From contig NZ_LIOL01000008.1 of NCBI RefSeq assembly GCF_001418005.1, positions 1-64,000 on the forward strand: 64,000 nucleotides of DNA. Reading direction: 5' to 3'. Numbering within the stretch: the first letter of the stretch is position 1; every line of letters begins with the position of its first letter. This document shows, one piece after another, positions 8,289 through 16,924 of this stretch. This stretch comes from Chelatococcus sambhunathii (lineage in GTDB: Bacteria; Pseudomonadota; Alphaproteobacteria; Rhizobiales; Beijerinckiaceae). The translations under genes were made by a program, and so were the position numbers. The notes under the pieces were generated by a model. That model worked only from the letters and a program-made list of their open reading frames with translations. It ran no database searches and had not been told where the DNA came from.

Positions 8289-9824
8289 ATGAGCGCAGCG
8301 GTCGAGCCTCCGGCGATCGAACTCGTCGACATCGACAAGCGCTTCGGGCCCGTGCGGGCGAACGACCGTGTCAACCTCTCGGTGGCGCGGGGCACGGTGC
8401 ACGGCATCGTCGGCGAGAACGGCGCCGGCAAGTCGACGCTGATGTCGATCCTCTACGGCTTCTACGAGGCCGATGGCGGCGAGATCCGTGTCGACGGCAC
8501 GCCGGCCCGCATCCGCAGCCCGGCTGATGCGATCCGCCTCGGCATCGGCATGGTCCACCAGCACTTCATGCTGGTGGACAGCCTTTCCGTTGTCGAGAAC
8601 GTCATGCTCGGCGCCGAGGGCGGGGCGCTTCTCGACCGGGGCCTCGCCCGGGCGCGGGCGGAGCTTGACCGCCTCGCCGCCGACCACGGCCTTGCCGTCG
8701 ACGTCGATGCGCGCGTCGGCGACCTGCCGGTCGGCCTGCAGCAGCGCGTCGAAATCCTGAAGGCGCTCTATCGCGGCGCCGATGTGCTCATCCTCGACGA
8801 ACCGACAGCGGTGCTGACGCCGCCGGAGGCGAAGGCGCTCTTCGGCCTCTTGCGCACGCTGCGCGAGGCAGGCAAGACCGTGCTCCTCATCACGCACAAG
8901 CTCGAGGAGATCATGGCGGTGACCGACCGGGTCTCGGTGATGCGCCGCGGGCAGATGGTCGCCACGCTCGACACCGCCGCGACATCCCCGCCCGAACTCG
9001 CCGAACTCATGGTGGGCCGCAAGGTGCTGCTGCGGGTGGATAAGCGCCCGCTTGCCGCCGGTGAGCCGCGGCTCGCGGTGGAGAACCTCTCCGTCGTCGA
9101 CGAGCGAGACTGCCTGCGCGTAGCGGAGGTGTCCTTCACCGTCCGGGCCGGCGAAATCGTCGGCATCGCCGGGGTTGCCGGCAACGGTCAGAGCGAGCTC
9201 ATGGAGGCGATCGCCGGCATGCGACGGCCGACGCTCGGCACCATCGCGCTCGACGGCACGGTGCTGACGCGCGAGGCGCATACGCCGCATAACCTGCGCC
9301 GGTTGGGCCTTCTGCACGTGCCGGAGGACCGGCTGCGCACCGGGCTCGTGCCGGCCTTTCCCGCCTATGAGAGCGCCGCGCTCGGCTTCACCGACGATCC
9401 GGCCTACGGGCGCGGCCTGTTGCTGGAACGCGGCCGCATGATCGCCCACCTGGCCGACAGGATGGCGGCGTATGACGTGCGTCCGCCCGACCCGCTGCTG
9501 AAGACCTCGAAATTCTCCGGCGGCAACCAGCAGAAAATCGTGCTGGCGCGAGAGATCGAGCGGGCGCCGAAGGTGCTGATCGTCGGCCAGCCGACGCGCG
9601 GGGTCGATATCGGCGCCATCGAGTTCATCCACCGCCGGCTGATCGCGCTGCGCGACGCCGGGGTTGCCGTTCTTCTCGTTTCCGTGGAGCTCGAAGAGAT
9701 CATGAGCCTCGCCGACCGGATCCTCGTCATGTGCGGCGGGCGCATCACCGGCGAGCGGCGGCCGGAGGCGACGGACGAGCGCGACCTCGGCCTCCTGATG
9801 GCGGGCGTGGAGGGGCGGGCATGA
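8289..9824 (+). CDS. Nucleoside ABC importer, double ATPase
   Basis: A 511-residue sugar/nucleoside-type (RbsA-like) ATPase with two nucleotide-binding domains. The first has Walker A GENGAGKST, an LPVGLQQRVEIL signature loop (a variant of LSGGQ) and Walker B VLILDEPTA. The second has the degenerate Walker A GVAGNGQSE and SGGNQQKIVLAREI, as is usual in the family. It energises uptake by the two permeases that follow. A GTG three bases earlier (8286) is an alternative start. The stop overlaps the next ATG (ATGA). Confidence 0.93.
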   Translation: MSAAVEPPAIELVDIDKRFGPVRANDRVNLSVARGTVHGIVGENGAGKSTLMSILYGFYEADGGEIRVDGTPARIRSPADAIRLGIGMVHQHFMLVDSLSVVENVMLGAEGGALLDRGLARARAELDRLAADHGLAVDVDARVGDLPVGLQQRVEILKALYRGADVLILDEPTAVLTPPEAKALFGLLRTLREAGKTVLLITHKLEEIMAVTDRVSVMRRGQMVATLDTAATSPPELAELMVGRKVLLRVDKRPLAAGEPRLAVENLSVVDERDCLRVAEVSFTVRAGEIVGIAGVAGNGQSELMEAIAGMRRPTLGTIALDGTVLTREAHTPHNLRRLGLLHVPEDRLRTGLVPAFPAYESAALGFTDDPAYGRGLLLERGRMIAHLADRMAAYDVRPPDPLLKTSKFSGGNQQKIVLAREIERAPKVLIVGQPTRGVDIGAIEFIHRRLIALRDAGVAVLLVSVELEEIMSLADRILVMCGGRITGERRPEATDERDLGLLMAGVEGRA

Positions 9825-10948
9825 GCACGCCGATCGACCTGCCGCGCTGGGCGGACGTCATCCTCGTGCCGGCGCTCAGCGTCGCGGCGGCCTTCGCGGT
9901 CGCCGGTCTCGTCGTCGCGGGCATCGGGGAAGACCCGTTCACGGCGACGCGCCTCCTGATCGCCGGCAGCCTCGGCTCGGTCGAAGGCGTCGGCTTCACG
10001 CTCTACTACACGACGAACTTCATCTTCACCGGCCTTGCCGTGGCGCTCGCCTATCACGCCGGCCTCTTCAACATCGGCGGCGAGGGGCAGGCGACGGTCG
10101 CCGGCATCGGCGCGGCCCTCGTCTGCCTCTACGCCGATTTCCTGCCCGGTGTCCTCCTCATCCCTGCCGGCATCCTCGGCGCGGCGGCCTTCGGCGCGCT
10201 GTGGGGCTTCGTGCCCGGCTACCTGCAGGCGCGACGGGGCAGCCACATCGTCATCACGACGATCATGTTCAACTTCCTCGCCGCGACGCTCATCGTCTAT
10301 CTCGTCGTCAATGTCATTGGCGAGCGGGGTGTCACGGAGACGCGCGCCTTCGCGCGCCACGCCGTCATCCCCTATGTGCACGAGGCGCTGCGGGCGCTCG
10401 GCATCGCGGCGCCAACCTCGCCGCTCAACTTCACCTTTCTCCTCGCCCTCGCCGCGGCGGCAGGCGTGTGGGCGCTCGTCTACCGCTCACGCCTCGGCTA
10501 CGCCATCCGCACCGTCGGCGCCAATCCCTCCGCCGCCGTCTATGCCGGCATCTCGCCGGCGCGCATGATCATGGTGGCCATGACCCTGTCGGGCGCGCTC
10601 GCCGGCGGGCTCGCGGTCAACGAGCTCATGGGTGTGCAGCACCGGCTGCTGCTCGAGTTCACCTCCGGCTACGGCTTCGTCGGCATCGCCGTGGCGCTAA
10701 TGGGCCGTGCGCATCCGGCGGGCGTCATCTTCGCGGCGCTTCTCTTCGGCGTGCTCTACCAGGGCGGGGCGGAACTCGCCTTCGACATGCCGGCCATCAC
10801 CCGTGACATGGTTGTCGTCATCGGCGGCGTGATCGTTCTGTTCGCCGGCGCGCTCGAGGGGCTGTTCAGGCGCCTTGCGGCGCGGCTTGTCGCACTCGGC
10901 ACGGGGTTTGTGGCGGCGCGGCGCGTGCGCACGGCCGAGGAGGGGTGA
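9821..10948 (+). CDS. Nucleoside ABC importer permease 1
   Basis: A 375-residue polytopic inner-membrane permease of the BPD-transport 2 family (RbsC/NupB-like) with about nine hydrophobic segments. The conserved FNIGGEGQATVAGIGAAL loop lies near residues 78-95, and GFVGIAVALMGRAHPAG near the end contacts the ATPase. The start overlaps the ATPase stop. The next permease follows after 3 bases. Confidence 0.92.
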   Translation: MSTPIDLPRWADVILVPALSVAAAFAVAGLVVAGIGEDPFTATRLLIAGSLGSVEGVGFTLYYTTNFIFTGLAVALAYHAGLFNIGGEGQATVAGIGAALVCLYADFLPGVLLIPAGILGAAAFGALWGFVPGYLQARRGSHIVITTIMFNFLAATLIVYLVVNVIGERGVTETRAFARHAVIPYVHEALRALGIAAPTSPLNFTFLLALAAAAGVWALVYRSRLGYAIRTVGANPSAAVYAGISPARMIMVAMTLSGALAGGLAVNELMGVQHRLLLEFTSGYGFVGIAVALMGRAHPAGVIFAALLFGVLYQGGAELAFDMPAITRDMVVVIGGVIVLFAGALEGLFRRLAARLVALGTGFVAARRVRTAEEG

Positions 10949-10951
10949 GCC

Positions 10952-11920
10952 ATGGACCTCGTCTCGCTCCTCGCCGTGCTCGATTCGGCCGTGCGGCTGT
11001 CCATACCGCTCCTGTGCGCCTGCCTCGCAGGGCTTTGGTCCGAGCGCTCGGGCGTTGTCGACATCGGGCTCGAGGGCAAGATGCTGGTCGCCGCCTTCGC
11101 GGCGGGCGCCGCCGCCCATGCGAGCGGATCGGCCATCGCGGGGCTTTTCGCCGGCCTTGCGGCGTCCGTCGCGTTCGCACTGGTGCACGGCTTCTCGGCC
11201 ATCAGCCAGCGCGGCAACCAGATCGTCTCGGGCGTCGCCATCAACATGCTGGCGGCAGGCCTGACGGCAATCGTCGGCAATGCCTGGTATCACCAGGGCG
11301 GGCGCACCCCGCCGGTGGACGGGGCGGCGCGCTTCGGCGAGATCACGCTGCCGGGCGCTGAGGCGCTGTCGGGCATTCCTTTGCTCGGGCCGCTTTACCG
11401 CGAGGTCGTGTCCGGCCATTCGCTGCTTGTCTATCTCGCGATTCTTGCTGTTATCGCCACATGGTGGACGCTGGCGCGCACGCGTTTCGGCCTGCGCCTC
11501 AGAGCGGTCGGCGAGAACCCGGCCGCGGTTGACACGGCTGGCATTTCCGTCGCCGGGCTGCGCTATGCCGCGGTGGTCCTTGCCGGCCTCCTGTGCGGGC
11601 TCGGCGGCACCTATCTCGCGCTGGCGCAGGCCGCCGGCTTCCTGCCGCACATGACGGCGGGCAAGGGCTTCATTGCGCTCGCCGCTCTCATCTTCGCCAA
11701 GTGGCGAGCCTGGCCGGCGCTCGGCGCCTGCCTGCTCTTCGGTCTGCTCGACGCGGTGGCCATCCGCATCGAGGGCGTGCCGCTGCCTGTCATCGGCCGA
11801 GTGCCGGTGCAGGCCATCCAGGCGCTGCCCTATCTCATGACGGTCGTCCTGCTCGCGGGCTTCATCGGCCGGGCGGTGCCGCCGCGGGCTTCCGGCATCC
11901 CCTATGTCAAGGAGCGGTGA
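10952..11920 (+). CDS. Nucleoside ABC importer permease 2
   Basis: A 322-residue permease, the second half of the heterodimeric channel. It shows the same family signs: SGVVDIGLEGKMLVAAFAAG near residues 30-50 and a C-terminal KGFIALAALIFAKWRAWPAL. About nine membrane segments are predicted by eye. Its C-terminus (GIPYVKER) leads directly into cdd, whose ATG lies one base after the TGA. Confidence 0.92.
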   Translation: MDLVSLLAVLDSAVRLSIPLLCACLAGLWSERSGVVDIGLEGKMLVAAFAAGAAAHASGSAIAGLFAGLAASVAFALVHGFSAISQRGNQIVSGVAINMLAAGLTAIVGNAWYHQGGRTPPVDGAARFGEITLPGAEALSGIPLLGPLYREVVSGHSLLVYLAILAVIATWWTLARTRFGLRLRAVGENPAAVDTAGISVAGLRYAAVVLAGLLCGLGGTYLALAQAAGFLPHMTAGKGFIALAALIFAKWRAWPALGACLLFGLLDAVAIRIEGVPLPVIGRVPVQAIQALPYLMTVVLLAGFIGRAVPPRASGIPYVKER

Positions 11921-11921
11921 G

Positions 11922-12329
11922 ATGAGCCTCCTCGACGACCTCTTCCGCGCGGCGAGCGCGGCGCGCGAGAAGGCCTATGCGCCCTATTCGCGCTTCGCCG
12001 TCGGGGCCGCCGTGGCGACGCCGGGCGGCGAGATCTTCGCCGGCTGCAACGTGGAGAACGCGTCCTACCCGGTCGGTTCCTGCGCCGAAGCCGGCGCCAT
12101 CGCCGCCATGATCGCGGCAGGCGGGCGGCGCATTGCAGCGGCCCTCGTGGTGGGCGAGGGCACGGCGCTCGTCACGCCCTGCGGCGCCTGCCGGCAGCGC
12201 TTGCGCGAATTCGCGCGCGAGGATACGCCCGTGCATGTCTGCGGGCCGGAAGGGTTGCGGCGCAGCTTCACGCTCGGGGAACTGCTGCCCTTGTCCTTCG
12301 GGCCGGACAATTTGACGAACGACGGGTGA
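11922..12329 (+). CDS. cdd: Cytidine deaminase
   Basis: A 135-residue homotetramer-type cytidine deaminase that converts cytidine and deoxycytidine to the uridine forms. Zinc ligands are C54, C87 and C90, and the catalytic acid is E56 in CAE; the motifs are GCNVENASYPVGSCAE and TPCGACRQRLREF. The N-terminal YAPYSRFAVGAA is also typical. It sits between the nucleoside importer and a nucleoside phosphorylase, so imported pyrimidine nucleosides are probably deaminated immediately. Confidence 0.96.
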   Translation: MSLLDDLFRAASAAREKAYAPYSRFAVGAAVATPGGEIFAGCNVENASYPVGSCAEAGAIAAMIAAGGRRIAAALVVGEGTALVTPCGACRQRLREFAREDTPVHVCGPEGLRRSFTLGELLPLSFGPDNLTNDG

Positions 12330-12333
12330 GGCC

Positions 12334-13170
12334 ATGACCGGAACGGCCGAGAGCGACGTGAAGCTGCGGGACGAGGCCCTCGGCCTGCTTGCGGAGCGCG
12401 GCATCGCGGGGCCCTTCGACGCCGCGCTGGTGCTTGGCACCGGCCTCGGCAACATCGTCGAGGATGTCGAGGAGGCGCGCGAGGTGCCCTATGCCGACAT
12501 TCCCGGCTTTCCGGTCAGCGGCGTCTCGGGCCATGCGGGGCGGCTCATCGCCGGCCGCGTCGAGGGGCGGCGGGTCCTCATCTACGGGGGGCGGGCGCAT
12601 TACTACGAGACCGGCAATGCGGCCGTCATGCGCGCGCCGATCAATCTCCTGACCGGGCTCGGCAGCCCGCCGCTCGTGCTCACCAATGCCGCCGGCTCGC
12701 TCCGGGCGGATATCCGCCCCGGCAGCCTCGCCCTGATCACGGACCACATCAACTATTCCGGTCTCAACCCGCTCATTGGCGACACCGGCGATGGGCGCTT
12801 CGTGCCCATGACGCACGCCTATGACGAGATGCTGCGCAAGCGGATGATGCTGGCGGCGAAGACGGCCGGCATCACCCTCAATTCCGGCGTCTACATGTGG
12901 TTCTCGGGGCCCAGCTTCGAGACGCCGGCGGAGATTCGTATGGCCCGTATGGTCGGCGCCGATCTCGTCGGCATGTCGACTGTGCCCGAGGTCATCCTCG
13001 CCCGCCGCTTCGGCCTGCGCGTCGCGGCCTTGTCGGTGGTGACAAACCTGGCCGCCGGCCTCGAGGGAGCGACCCCGAGCCACGGCGAGACGAAGGACGT
13101 CGCAACCCTCGCCGCCGTGACGCTGCGGCGGCTGCTGCGGGCCTTCCTCGCGACGCGTGACGAGCGGTGA
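12334..13170 (+). CDS. Purine-nucleoside phosphorylase (class with trimeric PNPs)
   Basis: A 278-residue enzyme of the trimeric PNP/MTA-phosphorylase family that splits purine nucleosides with phosphate to base and (deoxy)ribose-1-phosphate. Conserved blocks are LGTGLGNIVE (phosphate loop), GVSGHAGR, YGGRAHYYETG, LTNAAGSLR, GPSFETPAEIRM, and VGMSTVPEVILAR with the TNLAAG segment that holds the base-site asparagine. It is the last gene of the uptake operon, 4 bases after cdd. Confidence 0.94.
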   Translation: MTGTAESDVKLRDEALGLLAERGIAGPFDAALVLGTGLGNIVEDVEEAREVPYADIPGFPVSGVSGHAGRLIAGRVEGRRVLIYGGRAHYYETGNAAVMRAPINLLTGLGSPPLVLTNAAGSLRADIRPGSLALITDHINYSGLNPLIGDTGDGRFVPMTHAYDEMLRKRMMLAAKTAGITLNSGVYMWFSGPSFETPAEIRMARMVGADLVGMSTVPEVILARRFGLRVAALSVVTNLAAGLEGATPSHGETKDVATLAAVTLRRLLRAFLATRDER

Positions 13171-13249
13171 GAGGTGGCGGCTGGCGCTTGATGCCCTTCA
13201 ACAGGCACTCTCTGCAAGTCCATCCTCGCATCTACTTTGCACGATGCCC

Positions 13250-13263
13250 TGAATAATCAATTC
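13250..13263. promoter_or_regulatory. AT-rich motif upstream of the sctC operon
   Basis: TGAATAATCAATTC lies in an AT-rich patch about 165 bases before the first T3SS gene. A copy with one change (TGAATAATGAATTC) lies at 26291-26304 ahead of sctU. The rest of 13171-13427 holds no gene that I can support. A shared regulator site is inference. Confidence 0.3.
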
Positions 13264-13427
13264 ACCGGCGTCTCTATTCTCATATCCATCCGGCGATCGT
13301 AGATATCCGCCATCCAATTATATGAGCTGAATGCAGTGCGGCTCGCGGCCGCGGGCCCGGACCATCCGGCGCGAGCGTGGCGCGCCGCGAACATCGATCG
13401 CTTTGCCGCGATCGGGAAGGAACGACC

Positions 13428-14030
13428 ATGATCGTGCACGGATGGAGCGCAGGCGTTCGCATGTTGCGCGCGCGGCGCTACCGGCGGGCAGCCTTGGCCG
13501 CCGTGATTGCGGGGCTTGCTGCACCGGGAGCGTGGGCCACCGAGCCTGCGTGGCCCACCCTGTCCTATGACTACATCGCGCTCGACGAGGATGTCCGGGA
13601 CGTGTTGACGGAGTTCGGCAACCACATGCGCATTCCGGTGAAGCTCAGCGACCGCGTGCGGGGCCGCGTGCGCGGCGGCATCATGCCCGCGGCGCCGCGG
13701 ACATATCTCGACGACCTGTGCGGCCGTTTCGGGCTCTCCTGGTACTACGACGGCACGACGCTGCACATCTCGTCGAGCGACGAACAGCGGACGGAGATTG
13801 TCGAATATGGCTCGGCTTCCCCGGAGGAGCTGCTGAAAGCGCTGCGCGAACTCGGGGTGGCCGACGCGCGCTATCCCGTCCGCCTCGCGCAGGGGCGGAG
13901 CGTCCTTTCGATTTCCGGACCGCCGGTCTACCGAGCCCTGGTGCGCCAGACGCTGGCGTCGCTGATGAAGGGGGGCACGCCGGAGGCACGTGTTCGGGTC
14001 TTTCGCGCCGGTGCTGAGAGTTCGTCGTGA
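13428..14030 (+). CDS. sctC: T3SS secretin N-terminal ring protein (RhcC1/NolW-like)
   Basis: A 200-residue secreted protein with a Sec signal peptide (residues ~18-36, AALAAVIAGLAAPGAWA). Residues ~40-110 match the N0 domain of T3SS secretins (YIALDEDVRDVLTEFGNHM, VKLSDRVRGRVRG). A second small ring domain follows (residues ~125-190). There is no secretin channel domain, so this is only the periplasmic ring part. Rhizobial systems split the secretin in the same way (RhcC1 and RhcC2); the channel part here is probably the CpaC-like protein at 27791. The ATG has GGAAGGA 7 bases upstream. It starts the plus-strand T3SS cluster. Confidence 0.82.
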   Translation: MIVHGWSAGVRMLRARRYRRAALAAVIAGLAAPGAWATEPAWPTLSYDYIALDEDVRDVLTEFGNHMRIPVKLSDRVRGRVRGGIMPAAPRTYLDDLCGRFGLSWYYDGTTLHISSSDEQRTEIVEYGSASPEELLKALRELGVADARYPVRLAQGRSVLSISGPPVYRALVRQTLASLMKGGTPEARVRVFRAGAESSS

Positions 14031-14160
14031 TCTTTCGATTGTTCGTGGCGCGTGTAGACAGAGTTATGCCCGTAGCGACTGTCGCCCGGCGGGGTGTCGC
14101 CGGTATGATCCTTGTAATCGATTGTATTCATTATCTTAAATTGCGGGGAAGCGAGGCAGC

Positions 14161-14361
14161 ATGAACGAGATGCGCGGGATCGACAAACTGGAGCGGCGAC
14201 AGTCCGGCGGGCTCGATCAGGAACTTATTGAAAAGATGCAGATCTTCATCGAGCAGGCAAAGAATGAGCGTCCCAGGGCGGGCGACACCGCGAATGCCGC
14301 TCCGCTCGCCATGCTTCGTTCGGCCGAGGCACCCGCCGTGCCCGGCGACGGAAGAGAGTGA
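14161..14361 (+). CDS. Small T3SS-cluster protein of unknown function
   Basis: A 66-residue hydrophilic protein with no signal peptide. A central amphipathic helix (DQELIEKMQIFIEQAKNE) is followed by a Pro/Ala-rich tail. GAGG lies 6 bases before the ATG, and an AT-rich leader (about 14110-14145) precedes it, hinting at its own promoter. Its place between sctC and the nolB-like gene suggests a small structural component, chaperone or needle candidate, but I see no family signature. Confidence 0.55.
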   Translation: MNEMRGIDKLERRQSGGLDQELIEKMQIFIEQAKNERPRAGDTANAAPLAMLRSAEAPAVPGDGRE

Positions 14362-14436
14362 GCCGACGTCGATCCGACTTCTTCTGCGCGCCATCCGGCA
14401 GCCGACGGCGCATCCGCTTTCGCCATGGAACTGGTC

Positions 14437-14835
14437 ATGAACGCTACTTCAGCCATCAGCGGCTTTCTGGGCGACGCCGTGAAGCCGCTCGATCCAGCCG
14501 AGCCGACGCAGCCGGTGCAGGCATTTCAGTGGTCGCTGAACGAGGTGAAGACGCTTTGGGCAGCCAAACAGGCATCCTCCGACGCGGGCGACGGTCTGCC
14601 GGCTGTGGTTGGGGCGGTGCGTGACGGCATTCTGCCCTTCTTCGAGCGGCGGCGCAACGATGCGGATCTGTCCGGCGAGGTGAATACCGGCCGGGCTGAG
14701 GGGGACGCGAACGCCTTCTTCGAGAAGATCAAGGAACAGGCTGGCGAGGAGCGGCAGCATCACCTCTCGATGCAGCTCATCATTGCAGCATTCACGGGTC
14801 TGATCAGCACGCTGAAGATGCTGCTGAGGGGCTGA
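14437..14835 (+). CDS. NolB-like protein, candidate T3SS inner rod (SctI)
   Basis: A 132-residue protein without signal peptide. Its place between sctC and sctJ is that of nolB in rhizobial clusters. The C-terminal ~25 residues (HLSMQLIIAAFTGLISTLKMLLRG region) form a hydrophobic amphipathic helix of the kind that anchors SctI rod proteins to the export gate. The middle is charged. An ATG at 14425 is an alternative start. The stop is three bases before the sctJ ATG. Assignment rests on gene order and the C-terminal shape, not on a strong motif. Confidence 0.55.
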   Translation: MNATSAISGFLGDAVKPLDPAEPTQPVQAFQWSLNEVKTLWAAKQASSDAGDGLPAVVGAVRDGILPFFERRRNDADLSGEVNTGRAEGDANAFFEKIKEQAGEERQHHLSMQLIIAAFTGLISTLKMLLRG

Positions 14836-14838
14836 GCC

Positions 14839-15690
14839 ATGCCGGTCGTGCCCGCTTCGTCGTCCCGCCCGTGCCGGCTCCGCATCGCAGCCGCCATTGC
14901 GCTCGCGCTCGCCGTCGCGGCCTGCAAGGCCGAGCTCTACGGCAATCTCGACGAGCGGCAGGCCAACGAGATCGTCGCGGCCCTGCAGCACCATGGCATC
15001 GCCGCCAGCCGGGGCGCCGACAAGGAGGGTCGCATCACCGTCTCCGTCGGCGGCCGCGATTTCGCACGCGCGTTCGATATCCTGAGGAACAATGGCCTGC
15101 CCCGTCGCGCGCATGCCACGCTGGGCGAGGTCTTCAAGCCGGAAGGGCTGGTGGCCTCGCCGCTGCAGGAGCGGGCGCGCATGACTTATGCCCTGAGCGA
15201 GGAACTGTCGCGGTCGGTGGGCGAGATCGACGGCGTCCTGTCGGCGCGGGTGCATATCGTCCTGCCCGAATATGCCCCGCTGCAGCACGCGTCCACGCCG
15301 GCCTCCGCCTCTGTTCTCATCCGGCACAGGGCGGGCGTGCCGATGGGCGAATATGTGCCGCAGATCAAGACGCTGGTGGCCAACGGTATTGCCGGGCTCA
15401 CCTATGACGGGGTATCCGTCGTGCTCGTCCCCGCGCCGGAGCGGCCGGATACGCTAGCGGAGGCAGCACCGGTCTCCTTCCTCGGCATGTGGCTGCGTCC
15501 CGACAGCCTCGGCTGGGCCCGCTTGCTGATGAGCCTCGCCGCGCTCACCATCGCGGTCCTTGCTGCCGGGCTCGGCTATGCGGTCTGGCGGAGCCGGTCC
15601 AGCGTCTACGCGTTGGGGACGACGCGGCGGGAGGCCGAGAGGCCCCCTGAGGCCGGGCAGGGGGCCGTCTTGCCGCGGGAGGCGGCGTGA
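14839..15690 (+). CDS. sctJ: T3SS inner-membrane ring lipoprotein SctJ
   Basis: A 283-residue YscJ/HrcJ/FliF-family protein forming the inner-membrane ring. A lipoprotein signal ends at C29 (LAVAAC). Two ring-building domains follow: ELYGNLDERQANEIVAALQHHGI near the start of the mature part, and EELSRSVGEIDGVLSARVHIVLPE at residues ~115-140. A C-terminal membrane helix lies at residues ~232-254, with a short cytoplasmic tail. This is the full expected layout. Its stop overlaps the start of sctK. Confidence 0.94.
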   Translation: MPVVPASSSRPCRLRIAAAIALALAVAACKAELYGNLDERQANEIVAALQHHGIAASRGADKEGRITVSVGGRDFARAFDILRNNGLPRRAHATLGEVFKPEGLVASPLQERARMTYALSEELSRSVGEIDGVLSARVHIVLPEYAPLQHASTPASASVLIRHRAGVPMGEYVPQIKTLVANGIAGLTYDGVSVVLVPAPERPDTLAEAAPVSFLGMWLRPDSLGWARLLMSLAALTIAVLAAGLGYAVWRSRSSVYALGTTRREAERPPEAGQGAVLPREAA

Positions 15691-16313
15691 TGACGATGCC
15701 CGCCCCCGTCAGCGAGGATGAGAGCCGGTGGTGCGCCTTTCTGCGCCTGCCCGGCGGTTATGCCCATCCGCGGCGTTTGGCCGAGACGCTCGGCGGGGCC
15801 ATGACGCCGGACCTCTGCGCCGCGCTTCAAGCGGAACCGCGCTTTGCTGCGCGGCTGACGGCATTGCTCGACACCGCCGGTCTCGTGCCGCCGGCCGGCG
15901 CCGCGCTCGACTGCGCGGACGTCGATCGGTCGATCGCCGTGCGCGGGCCGCACGAGCTCACGGCTGCCGCTCTTCGCGCCGGTGCGCTCTATTGGGCGGA
16001 CGCCATCGCCAACGTGGTTCTCGCCCCGGACGTGGAAGCGCTGCGCCGGTCGCTTGACGGCGATCTCATCGCCTTCGGCCTCGCCAACCGGGCCGCCGGG
16101 GCGCAGGGCCTGCGCTTCGACGACCTCACCGGTGCGGCGGAGGTTGTGGCGCGCGACGGCTGGTACAGCTTTCTGGCATGGGTCGCGCAGCTCCCGGCAG
16201 CGGTGGCGGGGCGGCTGATGCTCAAATTCGAGGATGGGGCGATCACGCCCGGGCCGGTTCCCGATCCCTTCGGGGAAATCGGGCCAGGGCTCTATCGTCA
16301 GGCAGCAGGATGA
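15690..16313 (+). CDS. sctK: T3SS sorting-platform protein SctK (NolU-like)
   Basis: A 207-residue soluble protein in the exact position of nolU/sctK, between sctJ and sctL. SctK links the cytoplasmic sorting platform to the SctD ring. Sequence conservation in this family is weak; a WCAFLRLPGGYAHP segment near the N-terminus and a helical body are what can be seen. A GTG three bases upstream is an alternative start. The stop overlaps the sctL ATG. Confidence 0.7.
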   Translation: MTMPAPVSEDESRWCAFLRLPGGYAHPRRLAETLGGAMTPDLCAALQAEPRFAARLTALLDTAGLVPPAGAALDCADVDRSIAVRGPHELTAAALRAGALYWADAIANVVLAPDVEALRRSLDGDLIAFGLANRAAGAQGLRFDDLTGAAEVVARDGWYSFLAWVAQLPAAVAGRLMLKFEDGAITPGPVPDPFGEIGPGLYRQAAG

Positions 16314-16924
16314 ACATGAGCAGCATGGATCGCTTATCGACCCTGGGTGGCGGCGGCCGGATCGTGCGTGGCCCGGAGGTGGACATCTGGCAGAAGGCGG
16401 CGATGACCCTCCGCAAGGCGGAGGATCTCGCGTCGTCGGAAATGAGCCGGGGATACACCGAAGGTCACGAGAAGGGCGTCCGGGACGGCCTCGCCAGCGT
16501 GAAGGAAAAGAACGCCGCGGCGGCCGAGCAGCTGGCGCAGACGGTCACGGCCGTTGATCGCTATCTCGGCTCGCTCGAGAGCGAGGTGGCCGATCTTGCC
16601 ATGGGTATCGTGCGCCAGGTGCTGGGCACCTTCGAGAACGCCGATCTCGTGGCGCGGCTCGCCGGCGAGGCCCTGGCCAATTTCCGCCGGGCAAAACACC
16701 TCAAGATCACGGTGCATCCCGACGCTTGCGCCAAGGTGCGCGACGAGGTCAACGCACGCGTGGAGCGGGAAGGCCTCGCGGTCACCATCGCGGTTGCGGG
16801 CGATCCGACGATGGGCCCCACGGATTGCCGGCTCGCGAGCGAGTTCGCCATCGTTGACGCGGATCTCCAGACGCAGCTCTCGGCCCTGGCCCGTGCCCTG
16901 CCGCGACGGGAGGCGCGGGGGTGA
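16310..16924 (+). CDS. sctL: T3SS ATPase regulator SctL (NolV-like)
   Basis: A 204-residue protein of the SctL/FliH family that dimerises as a stalk and holds the ATPase. Residues ~35-85 are a charged coiled-coil region ([22 protein letters not shown]). The C-terminal half contains [14 protein letters not shown] and the conserved FliH/SctL-type end with [22 protein letters not shown]. It overlaps sctK at its start and sctN at its end, so the three are translationally coupled. Confidence 0.85.
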   Translation: MNMSSMDRLSTLGGGGRIVRGPEVDIWQKAAMTLRKAEDLASSEMSRGYTEGHEKGVRDGLASVKEKNAAAAEQLAQTVTAVDRYLGSLESEVADLAMGIVRQVLGTFENADLVARLAGEALANFRRAKHLKITVHPDACAKVRDEVNARVEREGLAVTIAVAGDPTMGPTDCRLASEFAIVDADLQTQLSALARALPRREARG

